A DNA stretch of 64,000 nucleotides from Zonotrichia leucophrys gambelii (GCF_028769735.1 NC_088169.1:39780729-39844728), one strand, 5' to 3'; positions 43,601 through 59,100 are shown, numbered from the stretch's first letter. Notes: a model not told the origin generated them from the letters alone. Numbers and translations are program-made.

Positions 43601-46600
43601 CATCCTCCTAAACAGTAACTGGTCCTATCATTGAAACTTCTAGAAAAATTAACAGTGCCTGTTAATCACTTGTTAAAAACCTATCTTTCCCAATTCCAAA
43701 CCAAGTATGCCTTTAATCAGCTGAAAGATGGGAAAGATCTGCTCCAAATTAGAAATTCTAACCAGCTGTAGAGCTATTGCTGAAAAACAGTTGTGCATCA
43801 GCAGAACTCCTTCCCCAAGTCTCATACTTCAGGCTCTACCTGAATCATCACAAACAATCTCAAGCAAATACAAAGTAAGCATGATGCCATGAACATAAAA
43901 GGATTAGCTTGGCAAAGTTTTAAAATAACTAAGACTCATCACTTCAAGTGAAAAATAAGTCATTATTTTAAATATGGTGCCATAATGATCTCTCTATGTT
44001 TATTGTAATAAAAGATGTCATTATCTGCTTGGAGACAAGTTAAGCTAACTCCTTTATGTCCACATTTCAGTCTGTGTATATTTTTTAACAAAATCACCAT
44101 CTGAAGCATGTATTTCTTAGTCTCTGTGGGTAAAATTGACACTCATCATCTCTCCAACAAATTAGAAATTAAAAAATAAAAGAACGAAACTAAATGAAAA
44201 CTGACAAGGGAGTTAAGCCATGAAAAAAAAAAAAGGAGGTAATCTGTCAGAAGATATTCACCTACAAAAAAGTACTTAGAACTAGAGCGGGTGGTTGGGA
44301 CTGACTTTTAGAAGAACAAACAAACAAAGATCCTGGCTCCCAAGATTTTCAATACAGGAAAGTTATGTGGAAATAAGGAACTCATTAACTCATGTCTGGA
44401 ATAAATAAAGTTTTCCACTCTGAATAGATATACATTCCAAAAGAATTCAAAAATATTATGTATAGGAAGGGAAAGTTCCAAAAATATAGAAAGCAAGACC
44501 AATACTGTCACTTTTCCAGGCAACCATGCCTTCTAATTTTAAGGACTAGAGTACAGATACCAGGTCCCTAAACCTGTAGGGTTATATGAATTAATACAAA
44601 GAGCTTATTCTTTACAAAAATGAAACAAAAGTTACTTTAAGTAGTCTCTTAAGCTTCCATTGCATCACAAACATCGTACTGCATTATATTGCATAATAAT
44701 TATTGGCCTTTGCTGGTCACATTTTAAATAAGTTTTATGCAGACAAGCTGCTATTAGTGGAGAGCACAAGACTCTTCCCACAACAAAATCTGAAACGAGG
44801 AGACACAAATGCCCATACCTTCAAATATGGGTATTTAAGTATAGGTATTTACCCAGCCACAAGGACTGCTCACATGTCTCCCTTTTTTAAAGAACAGTGA
44901 GGATTCAGACCTTTTTGTGGTTGCAGGCATTAAAGCATTTGGAGCCCCAGGTTTTTTGTCCCCATTTATTTTTTTAGCTTACCCCTTTTTATCTTTCTTC
45001 AGATGCAAACAGAATTGGAAGAAGGGGAAAAGGCACAAACCAGCTTTTCACTACACACGTGCACATGACATCAAGCACAACAAGGATGTGGTGAGCATAA
45101 TTAGTTTTTTTGGATTTTGTTGTAATACAGATGAAGTCAACAACAGACATTAGTGATACTGGAATGTAATTACATTTATTGTAATTTACAATATTCATCA
45201 TTACACTTAAAAAATTGAGAGCCATTTAAGTGTTAAATAGTCAAAAATGTGATTGAAGTAATTTCTATCTTTGATCTTTCAAGCAAATTTTCTTCAGCTC
45301 CAGGACTACATCTTCACTGCTATTTATCCTTCAGCATTAGATCAGAAAACAGAGTGATCTTTGTGCAAGGATCAAATCTCATCTTTGCAGACATATGAAC
45401 AGTTCATATAAGAGTTCTTGCCATTCACAAAATTAAAACCACATTCACTCTATAATCTCAAGGTCTTCTTTCAATGTATTCTCTCAACTAGTTTACATAT
45501 GCCCACAAATTTTTAAAGGTATTTTACACTTTTGCTGTCTAATAATGATTCTCTCATGGTCCATTTACCAAATCTTTTAATGAACAGGCTGAATACATTG
45601 GTGAAAGGACAGCCTCTGTTTTACTCTCTCATATGGAGCTCCAATTTCACAACAAATCCGAACCCCATTATTTTAATCTCTGAAGAAAAATTAATTTGAC
45701 AATGCTCAGCATATTAAACATTCTTCTCTTGGTCCAAATACATATACCATTTATCCATATGATATGCTTTTCTAATCCTAAAAGGAATATATCCATCACC
45801 TCACATATTGTCTTGCAGCCAGTTTAAGTTTTAGAAAGGCATGGAAAATTAAGACTCTTAAACATCACACAAACATTATTATCCAGTAAATGTTAGCTGC
45901 CTTAGTAATGGAAAGTTATAGTACATAAACAGTTCAAACTTTTTTTGTTAAAAATCACCGTGTCATCTGAGTAGTTTCAAAACTCCCTGGAAGATCACAC
46001 AGGATCCTTGTTTTAAGGAAGTACCTCCATTACCAGCTATTGCAATGCAGATAATACAGCTAAATGCCAAATTCCTTTAAAGCAACACCATTCAAAAAAG
46101 CAGCAAGACACAGCAACTTCTTGACACCTAATAGCATTTCCTCTGCTGCCCACCAAAGCATCTCAGCTGTTTTCTATTGTTGTTTTGTGACAATTTTAAG
46201 ACTGAGGTTCAAGTTTTTGTTCTTTGCAACAGTACAGCATCCTGACCAATCTCTGATTTGGAATAATTAGCATAAGCTACTACATTATGATGATACCTGT
46301 AGCTTTCACTGCAATCCTCAAAATGTGGTCCAACATGAATGAGAAACTTCAGGCTTATAATTTTGTTACAAGACAGTAATAAATGCCAAACTCCAGGTAT
46401 CTTATATAGATAAATGCAAGATCAAACCAGGAGTCTTATACTCAAATAAAAGTAAGCAACCAGAAGTTAAATTTAAACTCTTAATAGTAACATTAACTCT
46501 TTTACATCACTCGTATCACTGGCATTCAACTATCACAGGAACGGGGGCTACAAAGTTTCATTCACCCATGCTGAAACCTCATCATTACCCCGGCTTTTCA

Positions 46601-49600
46601 TTAGGCAAGCTCCATTTCCATTTCAACTCTAAGTTACTCCTGCAGTAGCTCTTCAGTCCAAATATTTTAGGAAGATTGGTCATTCCTAGAATGGAATTCA
46701 ATCACCAGATTTTATTTAACTCCACCAGACCAAGATAGAAATATGCTACACCAGAAACTCCTTAAAAGGGAATAACATTTTCTTATTCCTTAAGGCTCCG
46801 TTTTGTCTCACTGTTTTTCAAAGGCAGTTGCAATTGTTGCACTTTTATAGTACTGTCTATCAGGACTGATGTTCCACTACATGATATTGAAAACACATGG
46901 CAATATAAGTATTTCATTCATGGAGTCACAGATTCAGGAAACCATTCCTGTAATTAATGACAACACAGGCTTTTTAAGAATTAGCTGAACTGGAATCTTA
47001 AGACACAGACAACAACTCTTGGGAGATTGGGTTGGTAGGGTTTTTCCATCTTCTTTTCTTCTGCTGCTCTTTAATACATTTTAAACTTTGGTCACAAATA
47101 TCCTAGTCTCCTGAACCTTGGAAACATTAAAACATATTTGTGTATTTTCCCTAAATCATACAGTAGTCAGAAACTGAAAAAAAAAGAAAACCTACCAGAA
47201 AACAGATTCAAGAGGGAGAGGGACAGATAACATTGGGGTTTAACTGCAAGAAGAATGCCTGATTTTATCAGTCCTCATGAATGACACTTTTTCCACAGAA
47301 ATGTGGCAGAATGTTAAATGACTCAAAGGTTATATAGACTACAGTCCAAGCATGAACATACTGCAGATATTTTATCGCTACTTCTTCAATTTTAGGCTGT
47401 AATGGAAAATTCAAACTGTAAATTCAAAGCAAAAGAGTTCTGTAGTTTTCTGGCACTTGGACCTAAAACAATAGCCTGAATTATATTTGGAACATAATGT
47501 GCAAGCATGCATTAATACATTCATCCATGGATACAATATGTGTACTCAACTCTTCAAGCTATCCTTTACGGATATTTTGGTGCTGTGAGGCATGCAGCAT
47601 GTCAGTTTTGTGTCTGTTATCTTTTAAACAAGGCAAATGTTTTAACACTGAGTATATTGCATTAGAAGAACAGATACTGAAATTAACATATTTAAGTTAC
47701 ATCAGAGAGAAAAGCACTTGCAAAAGCAACAGGCAAATTACCAGAAACAATCAAAGCAAAAGCATGCTAAGAAACCAAGCACAAATTTATTTAAGAGATG
47801 CTTTGGCTTCTTGCTGTAGGAGTTGTCTGAACCTCCCATCCCTTTAATTGTGGAGGCTACTTAAGAAATTCTGTGTCAGTCAGTAGCAATACTGAAATAC
47901 AACTATAGTAGCCCACTTTCAAAATTCTGAAAATCCATTTAAAGACACCAGTAGGGGGTAAATTAAAGCCATAAGCATTAGGAAACTAATAATTTGAAAA
48001 ATGTACAGAGGCAATGAAGCCTAAACTTATCAAGCATTAAAATGACTGGAAAAGTGTTTTGTATAGTTGGAAGTAACTAAATACAAAAAAAACCCAAAAC
48101 CTTTTGTAAAACAAAAGAAGATACAATTATAATCTACTACACAACATATCTGACAAAACATCTTGTAAATAAACCATTAATATCTTATCACACACAAATT
48201 CTGGTATAAAGTATGGTAGAAAGGTAGACAGCCTATATAAGAGCAGAACCCAGAGTGACCTTTATTTACTCTTTAGAAACTCTTACTTGAATAGACATTT
48301 GTCAAATTCTAAATCTCACTGGACTCAAGTCTTCCACTCCACAGATTTCTTGCACAAGAATTTCCCTCAGCATTTGCAAAAGGCTAGACCTTTCAGTAAG
48401 AAGAGTCAGAAAGAACAGTGGTAATACTGTATATACTGTTATTCACAATAAGCTGAAAAGGAGTTTCATACAGCAGCTGGGAGGCTCCAGGTAACAACTA
48501 CGAAAGCAGAATGGAAGCCACACTGTACCATGAGAACCATTACTACTCTCATGAAAGCTTGCATATTTCAGTCCACAAGCCATGGATAACCTCATTTTGC
48601 ACCACCTTCTATGGAGAGTCTAGCTGTTAGGTAATATGAAAACTCATTACAATCAGATCACACTCCACCCACAAGATGCCCAGACTCTGAAACTGCTCCT
48701 TGGAGCTACAAATAGGCATATTGGATAAGTGCAAAGGCCACTTATCTCCTGAGATTCCTGTGCCTTCAAGATGACATTCTTGAACACAAAGACAAAAAAA
48801 ACATGCAAGGAAGTAACAGGACAGGATCCTGTCCTACTCAGCTCGAGAGCAACAATATATCTTGAGAATACATACATTAACATGTATAAATTCACAAACA
48901 CAATAGAAATGGACAAAATTTTCCAGATAAATTAAATATACATGTGTCCAGTGCAAGGTTTGAATACTGTCTGAAGCCAAACACTAAAGAATAAACATAA
49001 AGAAATACTCAGTCCCCAAGCAAGGTGAGAGTCCCAAGTAAACAAGCAAGCAACTATGCAATACAGAACTGCGTGAATGCCTCCACACACACACGACACA
49101 AATGAAAGTCTTCACTCAGGCATTTTTTACCTTTTGAGTAACCTGTTTTTAAATAGCCTGTTATTATTTTAGTATGGTGGCTTTGAATTTAAAATTAAGC
49201 ACAGCTTGCTAGCAAGATGCCTTGCCCAAAAGTCCAGGCACAGAATTTATTCTTCCTGATTTCCAGCCTGAGCAAATTAAACAACTTCTCTAGGTGGGAT
49301 AGGCTGAAGCACCACTCTGCAGCACACCTGCTGCCTGCCTTTGAAAAGCAAATTTACACATGGGATTCCTGAGCAGCCCTTTTGTGCTAAGAGGCATGTT
49401 CTCCACATACAGACATAATGTACTTTCAGCTTTTGTACATGCAACAGCTCACACAGTATTTGCATAGTCCACTACAGTCATTTACCAAAAGAAGTCACAG
49501 CTTTATAATATGGCTGCTATGTGAATTATTTATCTACATTATTAAAACAGAACCCATGATGAAAAGTACCAGTCTTACAAAATGCAAGCATTTCATTTTG

Positions 49601-52600
49601 GTACCACCTTAAAATAATTTGTTCTTTCTGCAAGCAGAATAAAAATATCCACTGAAAATAAGAGATTGCCATATCCCACATCTGTATTATTCTCTGGCTT
49701 CCTAAATTCATGCCTAACTTTATGTATACTTATTGTCTTCCCTAAGACTCAAAATTTTTAATCACAGTTTGTGATACAACAATTAATGTCTGAAGTATCA
49801 CATATGTCACAATAGCAACTATTTAAATTGAGCAACTTGAAAAATATCCTTTGAACATTGCAGTATGGGCTGCATGGGTGTTGAACTCCCTAGATGCCTT
49901 CTACCAAAAATGTCCTTGAAGACAAACATGGTTATGGGCTATACCAACTTGGCCAACCAGCATCTGCCTCTTGCTCCATAGAAAGCCAATTCTAAACTTA
50001 AGCTAAGAGAACAAAAGTCCCTCCCCCCCAAAAGAGCTACATGACTAGCCTGTAGAAACGGTCTACATTTTGATATCAGATCCTGTTCCAAAGACCAAAG
50101 GTTCATTCATTACTCAGAACCACTTTTAGTGTGATAACAGCTTTGCTCCAGCATTCACAGTTCAAATCTATTCCTACCAGAGCACATACAGCAAAGTACA
50201 AGATGCTCAATCAAGATGTGGGTCAATGCTCCAAAAAGTCTTAAGATCCAGAAAGCAAACAGTTCCCCTGTCTTTAACAACTGCACACAAATACATACAA
50301 TAAACAATGCCTTAGGACACAACTCCATGTTACCTGGATGACTAGGGATGGCAGTGGCACCCACAACAGCCACAGGATGTGCCTGGTTAGCCATCAGGAA
50401 GCACTTTCAGCCAGGCAGGAGTAGGTGAGAGCCAGAGGACCTATTGAGTAGAGATTAAGCCCACAGCCCAGAAGCCTGCCCTACCATAAACCTCCACGAA
50501 ATCTTCATTGAAAGCACTCTTAGCCCCCCCTCCATTTGATCCATCCAGAACGACAATCCAGTTCTAAGACATAATCTGCAAATACTTTATGACCTCAGTT
50601 GCAACTGAAAAAGAAAATAAAACCATTCTAAGTTTAAAGGATAAAGTCTTCTCCCTACTTTTGTGCAAGCTCTACTGAGGCAGCCTCAACTGTCTGCTAC
50701 TCTCAATGACTTTGCCACACAAATATTGAGATTTTTTTAGAGAGCAAAGAACATACAAGTGTCCTAACCGCAAGACAAAGTATCTCACACAAGTTCTTTT
50801 TCAAGAAAAGAACAATTTTCCTCAGGTTTTTTTATAACAAGCCATGAAAAAAATTCTGGCTCACAACCAAAAAAGTTTTGCAAGTAAGATCCATAGATAC
50901 TTTACTACTTTTTAACTCAAACTAGTATTTGCTGTCTAACCACAATCTCAATCATTGAATTACCACTGCAGATAGCTCCATGCTAACACAAGAAAGGTAA
51001 AGGACTCAGCCTTTCTAGACAATGCAAAGAGCTACTTTGCAAATTATCAATAGGAATTCCAAGCCTGACCAAAGCAGGTATGAAAATATTTCCAGCATGT
51101 GAAAAATATTCAAATGGCTCTACTTTCTACAAACATTCTCATTAAAATATGTGCACCCAATGTTCAGATAGAGTAATATAAGGGTTCACAGATTCTTACA
51201 CAATAAACTGGCAGGTCTTATTCACAAGAATGTTCTAGAATATCTTTTACTGGTTTTCCCTCCATTCTAAATGTTTAATGCATTCCCCATCTCCAAACTT
51301 TAAGTAACTTGAATATAAACATGTGTTCACAGTACCTAAGAGTGAAAGTGAGAAAGAGTAAGCACCAGTACTCTTTTTGCAAGAGCTCTGAAGAACATGT
51401 CAGTATGATCCAACAGGCATCTGCAATAAAAATGCCTCGTGGTCTGTGTACATTCAGCAATATCTGTAAATTCAGCAATATCTGTCCTTTCGGACAGAAA
51501 ATATATGCAGGCCTCTCTACAAAGGAAAGTATAATTTCACAGTATAAGTTTCCACATAGTGCTCTGAAAATAGAGTCGCTTGGGAAATAGCAAGAATATC
51601 ACTCCATCAAGAATACATTTAGCTAATCATACGGTTTTATTACCAAACGAAACTGTTGTTACATAAAAGCATCAATTTTCCTCCAAAAGCAACCTTTATT
51701 TTGCATCTGAATTGCCAACCACGATGTGACTGCATCCTAACACACATATTTGCCATTACTGCAGTGAACCACACACATCTTTAAGCCAGTCAGTAGGAGA
51801 TGAGGCAGAGGAAAGAAGAAAGTACAAGAGCAAATATTCACTGCGATCCCTATCATCATGATCTGAGAGCAGGAACCTGCACAGCCTGTAAGATCATCTG
51901 TTTCTGAGTCTCATTGCACAAGCATTACTTTTCTGTAGCACTTCTAAGTAAGCAACCTAATTGGGATTACATTAGTAATCTAATGTACCACGTCCTTGTA
52001 TTTCGAGAAGGCCTGCTAAAGGAGAAATTTTGAGGTAAATTACTGTAAAAGTAGTTACAAAAGAAGAGCAGTTTGAGGGTAAATCTACCTGAAGTAACCT
52101 TTCTAGACATCATCTTTGCATTTTTCTGCTGCTTCATGCATTACTAATCAGTGGCCCACTAGAAACTTCAGCACCAACTGAAAAGCCTGGCAGGGTATTT
52201 GGCTTTCAATTCTTCTACTCAGTTTATTCCCAACACAAGTATATTCATCAGGCTTAAAAACAACTCTTGAACAAGGGCAGCCACTCAGCAATGAAATGTA
52301 AATTACTGACATGTGCTAAAACCTGCACTTGCCACTGCTAATGAGCACATTAAAGGGAAAAAAGCTTACTAGATATTACTGCAACCTTTTCACTTAACCC
52401 TGTGTGTACTGAAAGCCATAAATGAGTATCAATTAAAGAACTCATCTCTAAACAGTGAGACACTGTTCAGCAGGTGTATGCTTCCTACGCAGTTCTGATA
52501 CAAAAATCAGGATGACAGACAAATGTGTGCACACTGATAACAGTCTTATATTTAATCTTCCATTAAACTTTTCAAGATATCAGTAAAAAAATAAACATGA

Positions 52601-54180
52601 ATGTGACAACATACATACATTTCCAGGTTTACAACATTAGCAGCGCCAGATCTTAGGTGATCAAATAAAACAGGATTAGCTGCCAATAAGCCCCAAGGTT
52701 ATTGAGTCAACTTGTAGCAACTTCTCCCTTCCTATTATGCACATGGGAGGTAAAGACCCTGAAAATAATCTTCTCCAAACAGCAATGACCCGCAGAGTCA
52801 CAAAAAACAACACCTTTGCCTCCACAGCATCTAACAGTGATGCAACTTCATAGTGCAATAAAAGCCCTACCAACTGTGTTCACTACAAGTTTTAAAGCTT
52901 TTAATAATTCACACTTATCAATGTTGCAAGAAGCTGCTGTAAATTTACATGCTGGAGAATGGGGAGACAATTTTTTGTGAAAAACCACACCTATAAAATG
53001 GGGATCTTCATATTTTGTAGATGAAAAGAAATTATTTAAAGTTTATTTGGTTAAGCAAGTTCTTCAAATGCTTTACTAAGTAAATTTTTATAAGGACGCA
53101 TCATAAATAGGTGGCACTCAGAATGGACTTTCAAAAGCTAAATTAGGTACCTGAATCAGCCTAAAAAAAGTACTTAAATCCCTCTCAATAAGGTTTCTGT
53201 CTAATACTATTTCAGCTATAAATAAGTTAAAAGTTTATCAACTTCAGTTGCCTTTTTTTTCCCTCATACCCTTTACCCCAATCCCAAGCTACCACCCCTT
53301 TAAATCCACCTCCATTCTGAGTAAGGCAGAACCTTGTTAACTTGTTTCTGCTAGAATCAGCTGTACTAGCCTAAAGACTTCAATAAAGGAGTTAGGAGCA
53401 GGGGATACATGATTTGTTTAAACAAAGATAATTTTAACAGGACAGATTTACAAAGTGACTAGGTGTCACTGTCATCCCAGCACACCCAAGGAAGGCAATA
53501 ACCCCTCACAGGGACAGGCAGTTCCCAGGCAGTAACTGGGAACAGCAATCTCTTGGTCACAGTCAGAACTGAGGTCTGGCCACAGCTCAGTAACCTGATC
53601 CTCAGGAGCTGAACACCAGTTGGCCTTCAGGGAACAAGAAGCACTTGCTATGTTCTACACAAAACACATCACCTAACTCAAGGAAATCAACTTTTACACT
53701 TGTGTTAATTCAAAACTTCATTGCTAGAACATTCCAACTGCTAAGTATTTTAGCAACCTTCCTCATAACTCTGGCAGGAATTGTGCAGTAGATGCAATAC
53801 TTTAAGCCACCAATATTATTGATGGCTTTCATTCGTTCTGAAATAAAAATGAATGAAATATACTGTGAAAATAGACAAAGCTTACAAGTGTAAGCAAACC
53901 TGAAGGCAGTGAAAAGGCAGATACATCCTGCTCATTCTTACACATGTATGTTAATGGAATTTTTAAAAATTCCAGGGAATTCTTTAAAAGACTTGCAAAA
54001 TGAACAAAATGAACCGCGAAACGCAATGAGGCAGCTGCAAGCAATCTAATAAATTCTTATTCTTATCTGGGGGTCATGATTCCGGCTGCACTCAATAAAA
54101 GCTGTCATTGACAAAATCTGACAAACAAGGTAAGCTGCTATCAAGCAGTGTTTATATTGATACCTTTATAGAGTTTTTGT

Positions 54181-54570
54181 TTGAGCAACTCTCCTATGAC
54201 GAAAGGCTGAGGGAGGTGGGACTGTTGAACCTGAAGGAGGCTAAAGGGGAGCTCAATGTATATAAATGCCTGAAGGGAAAGTGCCAACAGGGCAGAGCCA
54301 GGCTCTGCTTAGTGCTGCCCAGTGACAGGATCAGAGGCAGGCACAAGCTGAAACACTGCAAGTTCCCTCTACCTGGAAACATTTTTTGACTGTGAGGGTG
54401 GCCAAACACCGGCACAGGTTGCCCAGAGAGGTTGTGGAGTCTCTATCCTTGAACAGTCAAAAGCCCACCAGACATGGTCCTGCCAACCAGCTCTGAGTAT
54501 CCCTACTTGAGCAGAGGGTTTGAACCAGCTGATCCCCAGAAGTACCTTCCAATCCCAACCATTCTGTGAA
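54181..54570 (+). mobile_element. CR1 non-LTR retroposon, 5'-truncated, plus orientation
   Basis: About 390 bp of CR1 3' end. Translation gives ORF remnants such as SYDERLREVGLLNL and VYKCLKGKCQQGRARLCLVL and GRHKLKHCKF, followed by the nucleotide stretch for RHRLPREVVESLSL in another frame. It ends at CCATTCTGTGAAAT, a worn version of the CR1 tail. It lies antisense to PCCA in intron 6 and faces the CR1 at 55498-56130. Confidence 0.92.
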
Positions 54571-55497
54571 ATAAAGACTGTATTTGATAGCTGCAGTAGA
54601 AACCAGGTCCAGCTGAATTATGCATTCTACAACCATACAATAAAAATGTGCAACCAGCTGGAAGATATTGTAACAATCTAGAGCATAGTAACTGAGTGAC
54701 TAAGAAGTTAAAGTGTCATTAAACAAGTTAAAGACTGAAAAACCTCATTTAACCCTGGCATGCCTGAATAGTGTGTCTTAATTCACTTTCAGCAACCAAC
54801 TATATCCAGCATACGAGCAGTGATTCTCTCAACACTCAGAGGTTACTGGAGCAGTTCTCACACCACAGAGAACACCCAGCCCAGACAGGTTACATGACAG
54901 ACTCCTGCCCAGGAAGCAATACTGGAACAAGGGAATCCACAAGGGAATCCTACAGTGTACCAAACGAAGTAGATTAAGTCTCACAGCTGTAGAAACTATT
55001 CAAAATATTTGACAACTTTACAGTTCAGCACCAACATTTCATACTGTACCGATATTAAGCACCTATACAAAAGTTTTAATCTAGACAAATACAAAAATAT
55101 AAAAAAACAGATGTATAAAATAAATTATGTTTATAAAACTAAGTTCTAATAATTCAACGTGATGTTAAACCCTATGTTCAAGAAAATATTTCTTGAAATA
55201 AGATTACAATCAAAATATGTACCATGAAAACAAAACCCCCCACAAAAAAAAATTGCCCAGTCCAGGATAATAGGTCATCTTTAGAAGCATGTTAACCAAA
55301 AATCTTTCAGCTAGCATCCTTTTCCACAGCTATTGTAGAAGTCACTAAAACTTCAGAATCCACTAGAAGTGAAATCAGTAAGAGCCAACTATAGGGTGTG
55401 AATTAGGACCAGGACTCAGCAGGGTGTTGTCATTTTTAAGTCACTGAACCAAAAGACACAAATGCATTCTATCACCATAACAATCAGAAGACCTCTA

Positions 55498-56130
55498 AGA
55501 CTGAGGTAGGAAGGGCACCATTGGACATCTTCTAGTGCAACCTCCCTGCTCAAGAAGGGACTCCTAGAGCACATGACTCAGGATTCCTTCCACACTGTCT
55601 TTGAATATCTCCAGGGGAGAAGACTCCACCTCTCTCAGCAACCTGCACCAGTGCTCAGTCACCCTGACAGTAAAGATCATCTCCATGTTCAGGTAAACTT
55701 CCCATCCATCAGTTTCTGCCCATTTCCTCTTGTCCCACCAAGATCCTGGCTCCATTCTCTTGGCACCCTCCCTTCAGATATTTACACTGGTGAGGTCTCC
55801 TCTCACTCATCTCTTCCCAAGGCTGACAGCTCCCAGAGAGATGTTCCAGTCCCTTGATCATCTTTGTTGCTCTCCACTGAACCCACTCCAGGACTTCCTG
55901 TCTCTCTTGTGCTGAGAAGCCCACAATTAAACCCAGCACTCCAGATGTGACCTCACCAGGGCTGAGCAGAAGAGAAGGATCACCTCCCTCATCCTGCTGT
56001 CCATGCTCTTCCTGATGCTCCCCAAGATACCATTGACCTTCTTGGCCACAAGGGCACTGCTGCACAGCTTGCTGCCCACCAGGACCTCCAGGTCCTCCTC
56101 CTCAGAGCAGCTTTTCAGCAGATCAACCCA
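55498..56130 (-). mobile_element. CR1 non-LTR retroposon, 5'-truncated, minus orientation
   Basis: About 630 bp of CR1 in the same orientation as PCCA. Minus-strand frames 55709-56065 and 55564-55755 contain QWRATKMIKGLEHLS, CKYLKGGCQENGARI and FTVRVTEHWCRLLREVESSP, clear CR1 ORF2 C-terminal pieces separated by frame damage. It reaches further 5' than the other copies, into the part encoding the VLVGSKLC-like segment. The 3' end (low coordinate side) lacks a clean terminal repeat. Confidence 0.92.
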
Positions 56131-59100
56131 AGCTAAACAGTCTTAAAGAATTAAATTTTAAAGTTTCCCCCAAAAGTAATCACCTCCTAGCCTTGGGATC
56201 AAACAGATGTAGCATGTTCATATCCCTCCTCACATAACACACCACTGTCAATAACAAAAGCCCTTGTGTACAAAAATACAGCAAGTTGTAAGAAGACACC
56301 TTGGCTCATAAAATGTGTATTCAGTAGACTGATTTTGGTCCTGTTGCAATTAGTTTTCAGCAACAATAGAGAACAGAAAAGTCATATTGTGATACAGAAA
56401 ATGATTCTACCAAACACATTATTGCTTCAATGTATTTCAACTCTAAGAATGTACAAAAAAACCCTTTACTAAGTTGCATTCATCTTTAAAGTCAGAATTC
56501 ATTTTCTTGATATACATTTTACGAAGAATACATATAAGCTCTTAAGTATTCAATCTGTAATGTATTGAACACAGATTATCAATCACTATAAAATACATAA
56601 TTTCTTAAAATGCAGGCAGAAAACAGAAGTGATTATTAAGGAAGCATTGTTGAATTCTAAGCTGAAGTTTCACGTGCCTTGCCACAAAAGTAAATTAGAA
56701 TCTACAGAGCAACAGAAGTCCTTATTGCAAAGACATCTCTTAACTACTCATGGTTAATCCAACTCCACTATTATTAATGGAATATTTAAAACTGATTTTA
56801 GAAAAAGAGAAGGACATCACATTTGCAAGGTTACCACACAAGCTTATATCAGTTATACAGAATAGGACAAATGAACAAATCACCATAGATCATAATGGTC
56901 AGAATTTACCAAAACCAGACAAGCTTGTCTGCATGATTGCAAAGCAATAATAAAGAGGCAGAAAGTGAAGGAAATATTACATGTGTAAGAAGAGAATTAC
57001 ATAGCATTTCATTTGCATATCTATTATTTCAATGAGGAAAAACACAAGTACACACAGTTAATATAATTGCAGTTGTGGAAACAGAACAATACATTTTCAT
57101 TCTCACAACCAGACAGCAACAGTGAAAAAAAGAGGACAGAACAAAGTATTTCTAAAGAAATATGAAGGATTCCTGTAAGTCTGGAAGTAAGTACTATTGC
57201 AGTGACACTGCACATCAAGAAATAATGAATTTTTACAAATCAAGATTCCATCTATCCATTCATCTCCAGACCCACACACCCTAAAAGCATGCCAAAATAC
57301 TGCTGTTGAAAGACATCTCATATGAAACATTAAATGACTTACAATAGCCCATATAGGCAAAAGTATCTCTAATATCTTCTTTAATCACATGCACAGCATT
57401 AAAACACTGGTCCAGAAGCCATGCAAGTCCACAGTTCATCCACCAAGAGTCTCAAGTTGCTACACACTACTATTGAAATAAAGAGGTTTTGTGCTATCAT
57501 TTTTCCTAAGGACAGTTGCACCTGTTAAAGCTTTCAAACTAAGCCACTTGAAGAAAAAACATAGCTTTAAAAAACACAAGCTAAAAAAAAATAGGTCAAG
57601 ATTGCCATAGCATAGGAAGTTGCCTAATCACAAAGGAGATCAAGGAAAAAAAGTATTAATATTATGAAGTCTAGGCAAAAGAATAAAAAGGGAGGAAAAT
57701 ATTTTGTCAACTTACGTGAATCTTTTACAAAACACCACCCTGCATCTTTAAATACATGCATATAGGTTACACACATGTATACCCACAAGACCTGTAGATA
57801 TGCACCCTGAGACTCTCAAGTTTAGGCATATACCTGCCCTTGAAAGAAATGTTCTAGCTATATACAGCAGCTCTCAAGATAGTCATTTGAAATTTGCCAC
57901 AGGGAAGAACTGGCATCAATTTGTTTTGATGCATAGCAATCTTAAGCAGGACACTGATGATTTAACATACACCATCAAAGGCTTTTAGCAAAGGTATTTG
58001 AAGTTTTCTACAGTACAGGAGTAATACAGCCTTCCTACTTCCACCCTAGTAAGTGCTAAGCAGGCAGTTCAGATGACTTAATTTCATTTTTTCTAGCTCA
58101 TATGGACTAATAATGTCTGACAAACACTGCCCATGATTCAATACACACACTATTTGTTTCTCCCATGGATTCCACCCAACCTGATACAGCAGATTTAGAT
58201 TCCTTTTCTATGAAAAAAAGGTTTGCTCAGAATTAAATACAAGAACCCAAGTAACACTCAAGTATTCTGCCTTAAAACAAAATAAGCATCAAAATTATAG
58301 ATTCACATGCAGAGCTCTTCTGGGCAGCAAAGTGGTGACCTGTTCATTTAAGCCAGTACATTGCCTAAACTTTATTACCCTGTACAGACAAAATCTCCAG
58401 TCTCCAACAGACCTTGAGCCCCCACAGGCACTGGTAGCAATCACACTGCTGGCTTTGGTAGGCAGTGAAACTCTGGCCTGCAAGGCATAGTGTACAAAAC
58501 ACACATTAAATGCTCTGTCCTCCCCACTCCTTGAAGTATACAATCTCTGCCATAAGCAGCTTCTTGATACCAACTTCCACTGCCTTTTTTGAACCACCTT
58601 TCCACAATTTGGGAAGCACAAATGCTAGCCAGTCACAAGAGTTGTCAGGTAAAAAGCTAATGAATGTGGGAACAGCATGAAAATCACACCAAATGTTTCT
58701 CAAAAATGTAACATCCACTGAACCACAATGAAGGAACTTCACAATTTGCTTACAAATAACAAAGCCATGCACAACAATGGTAAAGAAACCCTCCTGCCAG
58801 TAAGTGTCTATATTTTAAATTGTGAGAATCCCATTATTAGCTGTGCATAGGTCTGTAGATCCACCTGCACAAAGCTCTTCACAGATCAGACATGTGTCTT
58901 ACAGAAGGTGACACAAGTTGCTCTTTGGTTTACCTTTTCCTTCTCAAACTTAGCAGCCATTTACAATCATGTGATCAACCATTTCCATATACATTGTTTG
59001 CCCATTTATTTCAAACAATACATTGTTGAGATTTTTAATTCCACCAAGAATGTTAATCTAGCTTCAAAGGTAAAGAGAAATAGCACTGGGTGCTTTGTTC

